From assembly GCA_036011305.1 (NCBI GenBank), contig DASCNA010000270.1, positions 1 to 64,000 on the forward strand: a stretch of 64,000 nucleotides of DNA, read 5' to 3'. Both the position numbers and the translations under genes were made by a program. Below are positions 26,870-35,631 of the stretch, piece after piece. The notes below the pieces were generated by a model. That model did not search any database. It was not told the origin of the DNA and saw only the letters and a program-made list of their open reading frames with translations. This DNA comes from DASCNA01 sp036011305. Lineage in GTDB: Bacteria > Verrucomicrobiota > Lentisphaeria > Victivallales > GWF2-38-69. How positions within the stretch are numbered: position 1 is the first letter of the stretch; the number at the start of each line of letters is the position of its first letter.

Positions 26870-29314
26870 TTATATGAACAGAGATGAAGTACTTTGTGAA
26901 GAGAGTACAGCAAAATTGGCAACTCCGGCCAGTTCTACATTATCAATCAGTTCTGTTTCCTGAACACCCATCATGTTCATGGCCATTTCACATACAAGAA
27001 ATCTAACTCCCAATTCCTGTGCCTGTTTCATTAATTCAGGAAGAGAATCTATATTTTTTGATTTCATGACATTTTTCATCATTTTCGTTCCCATTCCCAT
27101 CATATGCATTTTTGACAGAGCTAATTTTTTAGGGCCTCTCGGCATCATGAATCCAAACATTTTACTCATAAAATCTTTTTTTACACTATGTGGATTGTCT
27201 TTTCTAAGTACATTGATCCCCCAGAATGTAAAGAATATTGATACTTCATGACCCAGTGTAGCGAAACCTGAAGCTATTATCATTGCTGCCAAGGCTTTAT
27301 CAAGATCATTACTGAAAAGTACGATTGATACATTTTTTTTACCATTTTCTTCTGAAGTAGTAACTTCAATTTGATTATCACTACCTTTCTGGATTAAGGC
27401 CTCAACTGTATCCGATTCTTTTTTTACATCAATCAATGTATTTCCTGTTGCTTTGCACCAGGCAGGTATATCATTGACAAACCCCATATCACTTACTTTG
27501 ATTTTTAAGGTTTCTCCTTTATTCAGTTTTTCTAGATTATCTTTTACTTTTACTATGGGGCCAGGGCACTGAAGGCCACGGGCATCTATTTCTGCAGTTA
27601 CTTTAATATCTGGAGTCATTGTAATTTTACCTTCATTTTTAGATTCGTTGAGTGGGATATTGCTATTGCTTAAATTATCTGTAAATTCAGGTGGATTGAA
27701 CAATTTCCAGATTTCATAACCCCCGCTTAAATTTTTTACTTTAAATCCATTAAGCTTCAGTATCCGTTCTGCAAGATAGCCTCTTAATCCGGCTTTACAG
27801 TAGACCACAATTTCCTTATTCTTTGGTATTTCATTCAGACGGTCTCTAATTTGTCCTAACGGAATATTGACAGAATTATTTATTATGCCCATCATACATT
27901 CATCAGGTTCTCTTACATCTATGAGATATTCTTTCTTATTTATGGAGTTAGGAAAAACAACATCAGAGTCGCCCCTTAAAATATTATTACCTACAAATCC
28001 AACAAAATTAATTGGATCTTTAGCTGAACCGTATGGAGGTGCATATGCCAGTTCCAGTTCTTCAAGATCAGTTAATGTGAGTTTATTTCTTATTGCAGTT
28101 GCTAAGACATCAATTCTTTTATCAACACCTTTTGTTCCAACTATTTGTGAGCCTAAAATTCTTCCTTTTTCATCAAAGAGCACTTTTATGTACATCATAG
28201 CGCTGCCTGGATAATATCCGGCATTTGAATTTGGTGTTATGTATAGTTTTTTATATTTGATTTTAGAGTCAATCAGTTTCTTTTCATTAACACCTGTAGA
28301 TGCTGCAGTTTTTTCAAAAATTTTACATATAGAAGTGCCAAGGCTACCTTTGTATTTTGATTTGCCGCCCAATACGTTTTCTGCAGCAATCCTTCCCTGT
28401 TTATTTGCAGGCCCTGCTAAAGGTATCATTGTTGGTGTATCTAATACTAAATCTTTTACTTGTATAGCATCGCCTATTGCGTATATGTCGGGATCACTTG
28501 TCTGCATGCTGTCGTTAACAACAATACCGTCTCTTTTATTGACTTTTAATTCTGCATCAATTGCAAGCTTGGAATTAGGCCTTACTCCAGCCGCGAATAT
28601 GACAATATCTGTTTCTATTGATTTTCCGGAATTCAGTGAAAGATTAAATTTACCATTTTCTTTTTTAACTTCGGAAACAGCATTATTGACTATTACTTTT
28701 ACCCCATGGGTACTTAAGGAATCTAATAATGGAGTTGTCATTTCTATATCCATAGGAGGAAGTATCTGCGGAAGCATTTCTACAATAGTAGTTTTAATTC
28801 CTATTTCTGCTAAATTTTCAGCAACTTCTAAACCTATGAAACCTCCGCCGACAACAACAGCTTTTTTAGATTTGTTATTGATTCTGGTCATTATTTTATC
28901 CATATCCGGAATTGTCCACAGTACAAATACATCAGGGTCATCTGCACCCGGAATAGGAGGACGTAATGGACTGGATCCTGGTGAAAGAATCAGTTTATCA
29001 TAGGTTTCTTCGTATGTTTTTCCAGTTTCAAGATTCTTCACTTCAACTTTCTTATTACTCTTGTTTATTGATATAACCTCCTGTTTTATTCTGACATCTA
29101 TGTTGGCTCTGCCTTTCATGCTTTCAGGAGTCATTACCAGAAGGCTGTCTCGTTCAGGTATGGTTTTACTTATATGATATGGGAGTCCGCAATTGGCAAA
29201 AGATATATACTCGCCTCTTTCAAAAAGAACAATTTCTACTTTTTCATCTAATCTGCGGATTCTGGCGGCAGCACTGGCTCCTCCTGCTACACCACCAATT
29301 ATTAAAATTTTCAT
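26870..29314 (-). CDS. CoA-disulfide reductase-rhodanese-TusA-DsrE fusion
   Basis: 814 residues from the ATG at 29314, chosen because GGAGG sits just upstream; an in-frame TTG at 29326 overlaps that site. Residues 1-450 form the FAD/NAD reductase with the redox cysteine Cys42 (ANCGLPYH). About 460-550 is a rhodanese domain with active-site VVYCKAGLRGY. About 575-645 is TusA-like (DARGLQCPGPIVK). About 655-814 is DsrE-like (NVSIVLFSNDLDKA, with cysteine in FLVCEMAMNMM). Each of the domains has its thiol. The fusion should pass sulfane sulfur among cysteine persulfides and reduce CoA or low-molecular-weight persulfides in the cytoplasm. It is divergent from an ArsR gene. Confidence 0.93.
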   Translation of the reverse strand: MKILIIGGVAGGASAAARIRRLDEKVEIVLFERGEYISFANCGLPYHISKTIPERDSLLVMTPESMKGRANIDVRIKQEVISINKSNKKVEVKNLETGKTYEETYDKLILSPGSSPLRPPIPGADDPDVFVLWTIPDMDKIMTRINNKSKKAVVVGGGFIGLEVAENLAEIGIKTTIVEMLPQILPPMDIEMTTPLLDSLSTHGVKVIVNNAVSEVKKENGKFNLSLNSGKSIETDIVIFAAGVRPNSKLAIDAELKVNKRDGIVVNDSMQTSDPDIYAIGDAIQVKDLVLDTPTMIPLAGPANKQGRIAAENVLGGKSKYKGSLGTSICKIFEKTAASTGVNEKKLIDSKIKYKKLYITPNSNAGYYPGSAMMYIKVLFDEKGRILGSQIVGTKGVDKRIDVLATAIRNKLTLTDLEELELAYAPPYGSAKDPINFVGFVGNNILRGDSDVVFPNSINKKEYLIDVREPDECMMGIINNSVNIPLGQIRDRLNEIPKNKEIVVYCKAGLRGYLAERILKLNGFKVKNLSGGYEIWKLFNPPEFTDNLSNSNIPLNESKNEGKITMTPDIKVTAEIDARGLQCPGPIVKVKDNLEKLNKGETLKIKVSDMGFVNDIPAWCKATGNTLIDVKKESDTVEALIQKGSDNQIEVTTSEENGKKNVSIVLFSNDLDKALAAMIIASGFATLGHEVSIFFTFWGINVLRKDNPHSVKKDFMSKMFGFMMPRGPKKLALSKMHMMGMGTKMMKNVMKSKNIDSLPELMKQAQELGVRFLVCEMAMNMMGVQETELIDNVELAGVANFAVLSSQSTSSLFI

Positions 29315-29353
29315 TATGACCTCCAAAAAAAAAGATAAATAATTAATCTATAC

Positions 29354-29369
29354 ATCGAAAACTTTCGAT
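29354..29369. promoter_or_regulatory. Candidate ArsR operator (7-2-7 palindrome)
   Basis: A perfect inverted repeat ATCGAAA-AC-TTTCGAT lies between the divergent flavoprotein and arsR genes, 40 nt upstream of the former and 83 nt upstream of the latter. Position and symmetry fit a dimeric ArsR-type repressor controlling both promoters. Confidence 0.6.
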
Positions 29370-29451
29370 ATTATGATATATTAATTGTATAAACTAAAAA
29401 TGCAATGATAAAATTCAAAATATTTTAACAAATATAAAGATTGGAAAAGTT

Positions 29452-29766
29452 ATGTGCGATAGTGATAAAAATATACGGTTGATGGATTACACTTATCTTA
29501 ATAGAGTAGCAGATTGTTTAAAGTTGATGGCTCATCCTGTCAGAATTAGAATGGTTGAGATTCTTTCAAATGGATTGTATCCTGTAAATGAAATAGCTAA
29601 ACTTTGTGAAATACCACCGAATCAGGCATGTGAACATTTGAGATTACTGAAAAATCATGACTTGCTTGACAGCGAAAGAAATGGCAGAATAGTATATTAT
29701 AAAATCAAATCGCAGCAGTTAACTGATCTGTTATCGTGTATTGCAAATCACTGTACATTAGAATGA
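29452..29766 (+). CDS. ArsR-family transcriptional repressor
   Basis: 104 residues with the winged helix of the ArsR/SmtB family: KLMAHPVRIRMVEILS, then EIAKLCEIPPNQACEHLRLLKNHDLLDSERNGRIVYYKI. Cysteines lie at 2, 24, 49, 58, 88 and 95, giving one pair around helix 3-4 and another near the C terminus; paired cysteines of this sort are used by persulfide-sensing relatives (BigR/SqrR). Metal sensing is the alternative. It is divergent from the CoA-disulfide reductase fusion, which it probably represses until sulfane sulfur oxidises it. Confidence 0.87.
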   Translation: MCDSDKNIRLMDYTYLNRVADCLKLMAHPVRIRMVEILSNGLYPVNEIAKLCEIPPNQACEHLRLLKNHDLLDSERNGRIVYYKIKSQQLTDLLSCIANHCTLE

Positions 29767-29837
29767 TTGTGTTATGAAAGGTTTAGGTGATGATGTTGTC
29801 TACATTGTCATCAGAATTAAGATATTTATATCTATAA

Positions 29838-30776
29838 TTATACTTTAAATGCTTCTTCAGTTATCTTCATAATCCATTTATGAGGTGCATAATTGTTGTT
29901 TTCTGGTTTCCAGTACAGGCTAATTGGTATTTGACTGTACTCATACGGCAGAGAAATAGCTTTTAAATTAAAAATATTTGAAAATTTTTCAGCTATTCTT
30001 TTTGGTACTATTGAAATAAAATTACTGTCTTTAATCACAGACAGAGCAGCTAGTGTATGCGTTACTTCGGTATATTTAAAATTCTGGACATTAAACTTGT
30101 TTAATAAATTTTTATAGACTTCATTTGTACCGTCTTCAATACTTTTATTTTTACCGTGAGTTATTATAATATGCGGTTGCCTGAAGAATTGATCAACGGT
30201 AATAGATTTATTGATTTTTCTATTTTTTTTATCGGCTACGCATACTAAAGAGTGATTTGTAAGATATTTCGAACAGATATTTTTAGGTGCCTTCGGATAG
30301 TAACCTACAGCTAAATGAATACCGAATCTTTCAAATGCTTCATATGAGTCAATGTCTACTATGTTAACTACTGAAATTTTAATATTTGGAGCTATTTCGG
30401 TAACTTTATTTAGTATATGAGTTAATATCAAAGACGTGCAGGTATCGTTAAAACCGAATTTAAAATGCATATCTGAAGTTGCCGGATCAAATTTGTTCTT
30501 GATAAAAATATGACTCAAATCTTTTATGACTTTATTGACAGGCTCTATAAGACTTACAGCAACCGGAGTCAGATTCATTTCGCTTGAGAAGCGTCCCCGT
30601 ACCAAAAGTTCGTCTTCGAATATTTCTCTTAGTTGCTTAAGTGCCTTGCTTATTGATGATTGACTTATATGTAGTTTTTTGCCGGATCTTGTAGTGTTTT
30701 TCTCATGTAAAAGTGAATCAAGTATAACAATAAGATTCAAATTAATCTGCATTAAATTTACTGGCTGTTTCTTCAT
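29838..30776 (-). CDS. LysR-type transcriptional regulator
   Basis: 312 residues: an N-terminal winged HTH (about 12-70: LIVILDSLLHEKNTTRSGKKLHISQSSIS then LRELF) and a periplasmic-binding-like effector domain (about 100-300). Length and layout fit LysR proteins, and the relation to NodD/PNB-type regulators is visible in the last strands. It is divergent from the DHA2-decarboxylase-TolC operon with a 119-nt shared region, and is the obvious candidate regulator of that operon, perhaps responding to an aromatic amino acid or amine. Confidence 0.9.
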   Translation of the reverse strand: MKKQPVNLMQINLNLIVILDSLLHEKNTTRSGKKLHISQSSISKALKQLREIFEDELLVRGRFSSEMNLTPVAVSLIEPVNKVIKDLSHIFIKNKFDPATSDMHFKFGFNDTCTSLILTHILNKVTEIAPNIKISVVNIVDIDSYEAFERFGIHLAVGYYPKAPKNICSKYLTNHSLVCVADKKNRKINKSITVDQFFRQPHIIITHGKNKSIEDGTNEVYKNLLNKFNVQNFKYTEVTHTLAALSVIKDSNFISIVPKRIAEKFSNIFNLKAISLPYEYSQIPISLYWKPENNNYAPHKWIMKITEEAFKV

Positions 30777-30794
30777 ATATCGCCCCTTTATTCT

Positions 30795-30842
30795 TATTCT
30801 CTTTTAGAATAGTCAAGTATAATTATAATTCATTTTATGAAT
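30795..30842. promoter_or_regulatory. Two dyads in the LysR/efflux intergenic region
   Basis: TATTCT-N5-AGAATA at 30795-30811 is a perfect interrupted dyad containing T-N11-A, the usual LysR box layout. A second perfect dyad, ATTCAT-TTT-ATGAAT, is at 30828-30842. Their centres are about 32 bp (three helical turns) apart, between the divergent genes. Confidence 0.5.
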
Positions 30843-30895
30843 AAAACAAATAGTATTATATTTATATCTATTCAAAAGATTAAGGGATTACCAAC

Positions 30896-32596
30896 ATGAA
30901 TAAAATTAATATGAATAAGAAAAAATTATTGACGCTGATTGCAATGACATGTTCTCTGTCAATGATTTTAATAGATCAGACAATAGTAGCTGTAACACTG
31001 CCTAAACTTCAGGATACTTTTGCTATGAGTAACGACAGTGTACAGTGGGTTGTTAATGCTTATATTCTAAGTCTTGCTGTAATGGTTGCTACAGGTGGCA
31101 GGTTGGGAGATATTTTTGGAAGAGTTAAGACATTTAATGCAGGTGCAGTAATTTTTGCCTGCGCTTCAGTTGGTTGTGGTTTTGCTGTTTCAGGTGATAT
31201 GCTTATTTCATTTAGAATACTGCAGGGGATTGGTGCAGCTTTAATGCAGCCGGCTTCTATGGCTATAGTGAACAATACTTTTGAATTTCATGAAAGGGGA
31301 AGGGCAATGGCTATATATTCAGGTGTAGCTATGTCTTTTCTTGCTGTTGGACCGGTGCTTGGCGGATTTTTTACACAGTACCTTACGTGGAGACTTGCTT
31401 TTTTTATCAATGTTCCAATTGCAGCACTGGCTTTAATTTTGACATTTGCCGTAAAACCTGATGACAAGGTTATTCCAGAACAAAAAATTGATTATAGAGG
31501 ATTTGTTTTACTATTTTTTGCTGCAGGAGCTTTCATAATTGGTATTCAGCAGGCTAATGTATGGGGTTTCCTTTCATCAAAGACAATTCTGCTAGTTGTT
31601 TTCGGAATAGTAGTTTTTTATTTCTTTGTAAGAAATGAACAAAAAGCTGATCATCCGTTAATAAATTTCTCTCTTTTTAAAAATTCAAGTTTCCTGGCTA
31701 ATACTGCTATTCTATTTTGTGTTCAGTTTGCTAGTATCGCCCAAAGTATTTATGTAGCTTTATATATACAGAATGTGTTGGGTTATTCTCCTTTTAATAC
31801 TGGTCTGTTTTTGATAATTTCAGTAATAATGGTAGCTGTAATTACTCAAATAGGAGGAAGACTTTTCGACAGATACGGAGTAAAGCTTCCGTGCTGTATG
31901 GGATTAAGTTTCGTAGGATTCAGCTTTTTCTATCTGGCAATTGTATTTAATTTTCAGAATATTTATTTATTAATACCATCACTGATTACAATGGGAATGG
32001 GGGTAGGTCTAATAATGGGACCAGTCAATACAGATGCTTTGAACAGAGTATCTGATAATTTCAAAGGCCAGGCATCAGGTATAATTCAGACAGCAAGACA
32101 GATCGGTGGAACTTTTGGTATTGCTGTTATGTCCTGCATAGTAAATGGTATATATTTTGTAAAAGTTTCTAATATTGCCATTGGAGGCAAATTATCTCAT
32201 AATATAGGGGCTGATACTCTTTTTAATTTATTATCACAGCCTAAAAATATCCGACAAGATGTATTGAGTAAGATTTCCAGTGATTGGATATCTATACAGG
32301 ATAATTTAAGGTCAGCTTTTTCACAAAGCATTACACATGCATATTTCGTTGCCGGGATAGTAATTGTATTAGGGCTTATTATAGCTTTAAGGTATCAGAA
32401 AATGGGTAGATTATGTGATGAAGTACAAACAGCTGAAAAGAAAAATAATTATTCCATAAAAAATATTGTTATACCGGTTTTTACCTATGATTATCTTTAT
32501 TTGAAAAGAAAATTAATTGATAAAAAAATAAAACTTTATTTTAGATTGAAGTCCTATAAAAAATATTTAAAAGGTAGAAATATACAGTCGGCATGA
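30896..32596 (+). CDS. DHA2-family drug/proton antiporter (EmrB/QacA type)
   Basis: 566 residues with 14 predicted helices. The loop 2-3 motif GGRLGDIFGRVK, motif C in helix 5 (GVAMSFLAVGPVLGGFF) and MSILIDQTIVAVTLP-type helix 1 identify the DHA2 family. The protein ends in a basic 70-residue cytoplasmic tail. It should export hydrophobic amines or drugs across the inner membrane. It starts the operon with the aromatic-amino-acid decarboxylase and the TolC-like channel. EmrB usually needs an EmrA adaptor, and none is encoded here. Confidence 0.92.
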   Translation: MNKINMNKKKLLTLIAMTCSLSMILIDQTIVAVTLPKLQDTFAMSNDSVQWVVNAYILSLAVMVATGGRLGDIFGRVKTFNAGAVIFACASVGCGFAVSGDMLISFRILQGIGAALMQPASMAIVNNTFEFHERGRAMAIYSGVAMSFLAVGPVLGGFFTQYLTWRLAFFINVPIAALALILTFAVKPDDKVIPEQKIDYRGFVLLFFAAGAFIIGIQQANVWGFLSSKTILLVVFGIVVFYFFVRNEQKADHPLINFSLFKNSSFLANTAILFCVQFASIAQSIYVALYIQNVLGYSPFNTGLFLIISVIMVAVITQIGGRLFDRYGVKLPCCMGLSFVGFSFFYLAIVFNFQNIYLLIPSLITMGMGVGLIMGPVNTDALNRVSDNFKGQASGIIQTARQIGGTFGIAVMSCIVNGIYFVKVSNIAIGGKLSHNIGADTLFNLLSQPKNIRQDVLSKISSDWISIQDNLRSAFSQSITHAYFVAGIVIVLGLIIALRYQKMGRLCDEVQTAEKKNNYSIKNIVIPVFTYDYLYLKRKLIDKKIKLYFRLKSYKKYLKGRNIQSA

Positions 32597-32648
32597 TGTA
32601 TTTTATAAGTAAATAGTTTTTCAAATATCTAACTTTAGGATATGTATT

Positions 32649-34079
32649 ATGCCGGACAGTAAATTAAATTATCATATGCCGATAGACGATTTTCGCAAAC
32701 ATGGCAAACAAATTATAGATTGGATAGCCGACTACCTTGAAAATATTGAAAGTTATCCTGTCATGTCAACATGCAAATCAGGAGATATTAGAAAACAGCT
32801 ACCTAAATCGCCGCCTAAATCGAATGAACCTTTTGCAAAATGCATTAAAGATTTAGATGATATTATAATGAAAGGGATTACGCATTGGCAATCTCCCGAT
32901 TTTTACGCATATTTTCCTTCCAATTCATCTCTTCCGTCAATACTCGGATATCTGCTTTCAGCCGGACTTGGTGTACAGGGCATGCTATGGGCTACAAGTC
33001 CAGCCTGTACAGAGCTTGAAACGCATATACTTGACTGGATTGCTGAAATGCTGGATCTGCCTGAAAAATATTACTCTCATAGTAACGGGGGAGGAGTTAT
33101 CCAGGATTCAGCTTCAAGTGCTACACTTTGCGCTGTATTAGCTGGTAGAGAGAAAGCTACAGGTTTCTGCTCTAACTTAAATGGAGTTGGTGAAAATAAA
33201 TTAGTTGCCTATGCTTCAGAACATGCGCATTCATCTATTGACAAGGCAGTAAAAATAGCTGGGATAGGTGCAAATAACTTGAGAAAAATACCTGCAGATG
33301 ACAATTTTTCCATGCTGCCTGATCAACTTGATTTAAAAATAGAAGAAGATTTAAGAGCCGGCTTTATACCTTTTTTTGTTTGCGGTACTGTTGGCTCAAC
33401 TTCGTCGTGCGCAATTGATCCTATTAATGAAATTGGTAGCATGTGCAGGAAATATGATTTATGGTTTCATATTGATGCTGCTTATGCAGGTTCTGCTGCT
33501 GTATGTCCAGAATTCAGATATTTAAACTCAGGTCTACAATTGGCAAACAGTTATAGTTTTAATCCACACAAATTTATGCTGACAAATTTTGACTGCAACT
33601 GTTTTTTTGTAGATGATAAAAATGCACTGATTAATACTCTGACCATAGCACCTGAATATTTGAAAAATAAAAACAGCGATGAAAACCGTGTAATAGATTA
33701 CAGGGATTGGCAAATACCTTTAGGTCGCAGATTCAGAGCATTGAAATTATGGTTCGTTATACGGAATTACGGTGTCGAAGGTATAAGAAAACACATAAGG
33801 TATAATGTTAAACTGGCAGAACTGTTTGAAGCAAAAGTGATAAATTCTAAAGATTTTCAACTTTCTGCAAAACGTGAACTTGGTCTAGTATGCTTCAGAT
33901 ATAATGGAAGTGATGGAATTAATCAATCAATTCTGGATAAGGTAAATTCTTCGGGTAAAATTTTTATAAGTCATACTGTTCTTAACGGTCGTTATACACT
34001 CAGGTTTTGTACAGGTCAACTCAATACAACAGAAGAACACATAAATAAGGCATGGAAATTGATTGAATCTTTTGTATAA
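32649..34079 (+). CDS. Aromatic-L-amino-acid decarboxylase (PLP)
   Basis: 476 residues, the size of animal and bacterial AADC. The PLP lysine is Lys308 in NPHKFML. HIDAAYAG is the cofactor aspartate motif, and YRDWQIPLGRRFRALKLW matches the AADC catalytic loop with the proton-donor Tyr351 (Phe there would make an aldehyde synthase). It should convert tryptophan, tyrosine, phenylalanine or DOPA into the amine and CO2 in the cytoplasm. The pump gene is 52 nt upstream and a TolC-like gene downstream, so the product is probably exported. The substrate cannot be told from sequence alone. Confidence 0.92.
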   Translation: MPDSKLNYHMPIDDFRKHGKQIIDWIADYLENIESYPVMSTCKSGDIRKQLPKSPPKSNEPFAKCIKDLDDIIMKGITHWQSPDFYAYFPSNSSLPSILGYLLSAGLGVQGMLWATSPACTELETHILDWIAEMLDLPEKYYSHSNGGGVIQDSASSATLCAVLAGREKATGFCSNLNGVGENKLVAYASEHAHSSIDKAVKIAGIGANNLRKIPADDNFSMLPDQLDLKIEEDLRAGFIPFFVCGTVGSTSSCAIDPINEIGSMCRKYDLWFHIDAAYAGSAAVCPEFRYLNSGLQLANSYSFNPHKFMLTNFDCNCFFVDDKNALINTLTIAPEYLKNKNSDENRVIDYRDWQIPLGRRFRALKLWFVIRNYGVEGIRKHIRYNVKLAELFEAKVINSKDFQLSAKRELGLVCFRYNGSDGINQSILDKVNSSGKIFISHTVLNGRYTLRFCTGQLNTTEEHINKAWKLIESFV

Positions 34080-34128
34080 TTTAGAGTTAAGGTTTACCGC
34101 TTTAAAACGATAATTATCAAAGGAAATA

Positions 34129-34176
34129 ATGATGAAAATATCACAGAAATATATAGTAAAAACAGGAAGGATCTAG
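34129..34176 (+). CDS. Candidate 15-residue ORF coupled to the TolC-like gene
   Basis: AAAGGAAAT precedes ATG ATG at 34129/34132 and the frame MMKISQKYIVKTGRI ends at TAG 34174-34176, one base before the tolC-like ATG at 34178. The frame could couple translation to the next gene, or it could be the start of a deleted adaptor gene. The AGGAAGG site of the next gene lies inside it. Confidence 0.35.
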   Translation: MMKISQKYIVKTGRI

Positions 34177-34177
34177 T

Positions 34178-35533
34178 ATGAAATCTTTAAAACTTACTGT
34201 TTTTTCTTTATTCTGTTTAGTGATAGCACTTTTGACGGGATGTGTTTCTAATAAATCACTTCCTAGAGCAGTATTTTCCGATAATTATACAGCCTTGGAA
34301 ACTAAATCGCAAAGACAGTATCCTGGCGGTAATAGAATGCTGACTATAGATGAAGTAGTAAATACTTCATTGGCTAATAACCCGACATATGAGATTGCCC
34401 GTCTTAATATGATACAGGCTTATTCAAATTATTATAAATCCATATCCGAACTGTCTCCAGCAGTAGCATTAGGGACTGGAGCATCAAACCAGGGAACAGG
34501 TAGAGGTGGAGGTGCAGCAGTAGGAGCTTCGATGTCGAAACTATTCAATGTGTTGAATAAACATGCTGAAGCAGAAGGACAGAAGTATGCTTATAAAAAT
34601 GTCAGGAGAATGCTGATTGAAGAGACAATGCTTACTTATTACCAAATACAGCTTGATCGGGCAAAAACACAAATTGAACTTGGTAACAGAATTTATAATG
34701 ATCAGATGATAAAGTATGCCGAATCTAAAAAAAACAATTCCATTCCTAAAGGAGATCTGCTAAATTTTAAAATAGCAAAAAATAATGCTCAGACTGCTTT
34801 AATTTATAATAAAGCTTTGGAGCAGATCAATAAATATAAGCTGGCTAAATTAATGGGGCTGACTACTGCCAATATACCATTTAATATGAAACTGTCTCCT
34901 ATCAATGTATCAGACAGTAAAAATGAATACCCAATGAGTGAGGATTATTATCTTGACCAGGCAATTAAATTGAGACCTGATCTGGAAACCCAGAAAGAAA
35001 TACTCAAAGCTGCAAAATACTCACTTTACAAGTCATGGGCTGCATTGTCACCAACTGCAAATGCAGGATTGGATTATGGTTTTACAAGATCTTTTAATCC
35101 TTCTCCTTCTTCTGCGGGTATAATGATAGTTCCCCAGAACTTTGACTGGAATTATGGTTTTGATACAAATTGGAACTTACTGCAGGGGGGAAGCAGGATA
35201 TTTACAATAAGAGAAAAACAGGCTGCATATTATGCGATGAAAGAAGCACTTCTTAAAAAATGGATAAGTGTTCTGAACTCAGTAAGAACAAATTATACTC
35301 AGTTAAATAAATCTATTGCCAGAAGAAAAATAACAGCAGAAACTTTAAAAATGGCGGAGGAACGTCGTGACCTGTTGCGTAAAAAATACAATGAGGGTAA
35401 AACGAATATTGCAGTTCTAAATCAGGCCCAGAATAATCTTATTGCAACTGAGGGCGAATATGTAAAATCATGTATTCATGTTGCTATGGCAAAAACAAAA
35501 CTGGCGGCGGCTGTAGGTGATATTAAACATTGA
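34178..35533 (+). CDS. TolC-family outer-membrane efflux lipoprotein
   Basis: 451 residues. A lipobox (LLTGCVSN, Cys about 22) follows a signal sequence. Two repeats of the outer-membrane efflux domain follow: TIDEVVNTSLANNPTYEIARLN, EETMLTYYQIQLDRAKTQ, then YYLDQAIKLRPDLETQKEI and SVRTNYTQLNKS. This is the layout of NodT/OprM-type channels. It should form the outer-membrane exit duct for the operon's efflux pump, or for a pump encoded elsewhere. The operon lacks a membrane-fusion protein; orphan adaptors are at 3020-3547 and 51891-53435. Confidence 0.9.
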   Translation: MKSLKLTVFSLFCLVIALLTGCVSNKSLPRAVFSDNYTALETKSQRQYPGGNRMLTIDEVVNTSLANNPTYEIARLNMIQAYSNYYKSISELSPAVALGTGASNQGTGRGGGAAVGASMSKLFNVLNKHAEAEGQKYAYKNVRRMLIEETMLTYYQIQLDRAKTQIELGNRIYNDQMIKYAESKKNNSIPKGDLLNFKIAKNNAQTALIYNKALEQINKYKLAKLMGLTTANIPFNMKLSPINVSDSKNEYPMSEDYYLDQAIKLRPDLETQKEILKAAKYSLYKSWAALSPTANAGLDYGFTRSFNPSPSSAGIMIVPQNFDWNYGFDTNWNLLQGGSRIFTIREKQAAYYAMKEALLKKWISVLNSVRTNYTQLNKSIARRKITAETLKMAEERRDLLRKKYNEGKTNIAVLNQAQNNLIATEGEYVKSCIHVAMAKTKLAAAVGDIKH

Positions 35534-35631
35534 CATGTAAGATTATTTGTTTTCATTTTCGTTTTTCTTTGACTCTGAATAGTTTTATTCTGTGTAATTT
35601 TTCAGAAAAATTTTGATTAGCATAAAATATT

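Noticed and set aside
28239..29003. A 254-codon plus-strand frame opposite the sulfur-transfer fusion
   Set aside because: It has no ribosome site and lies wholly within a well-supported gene on the other strand.
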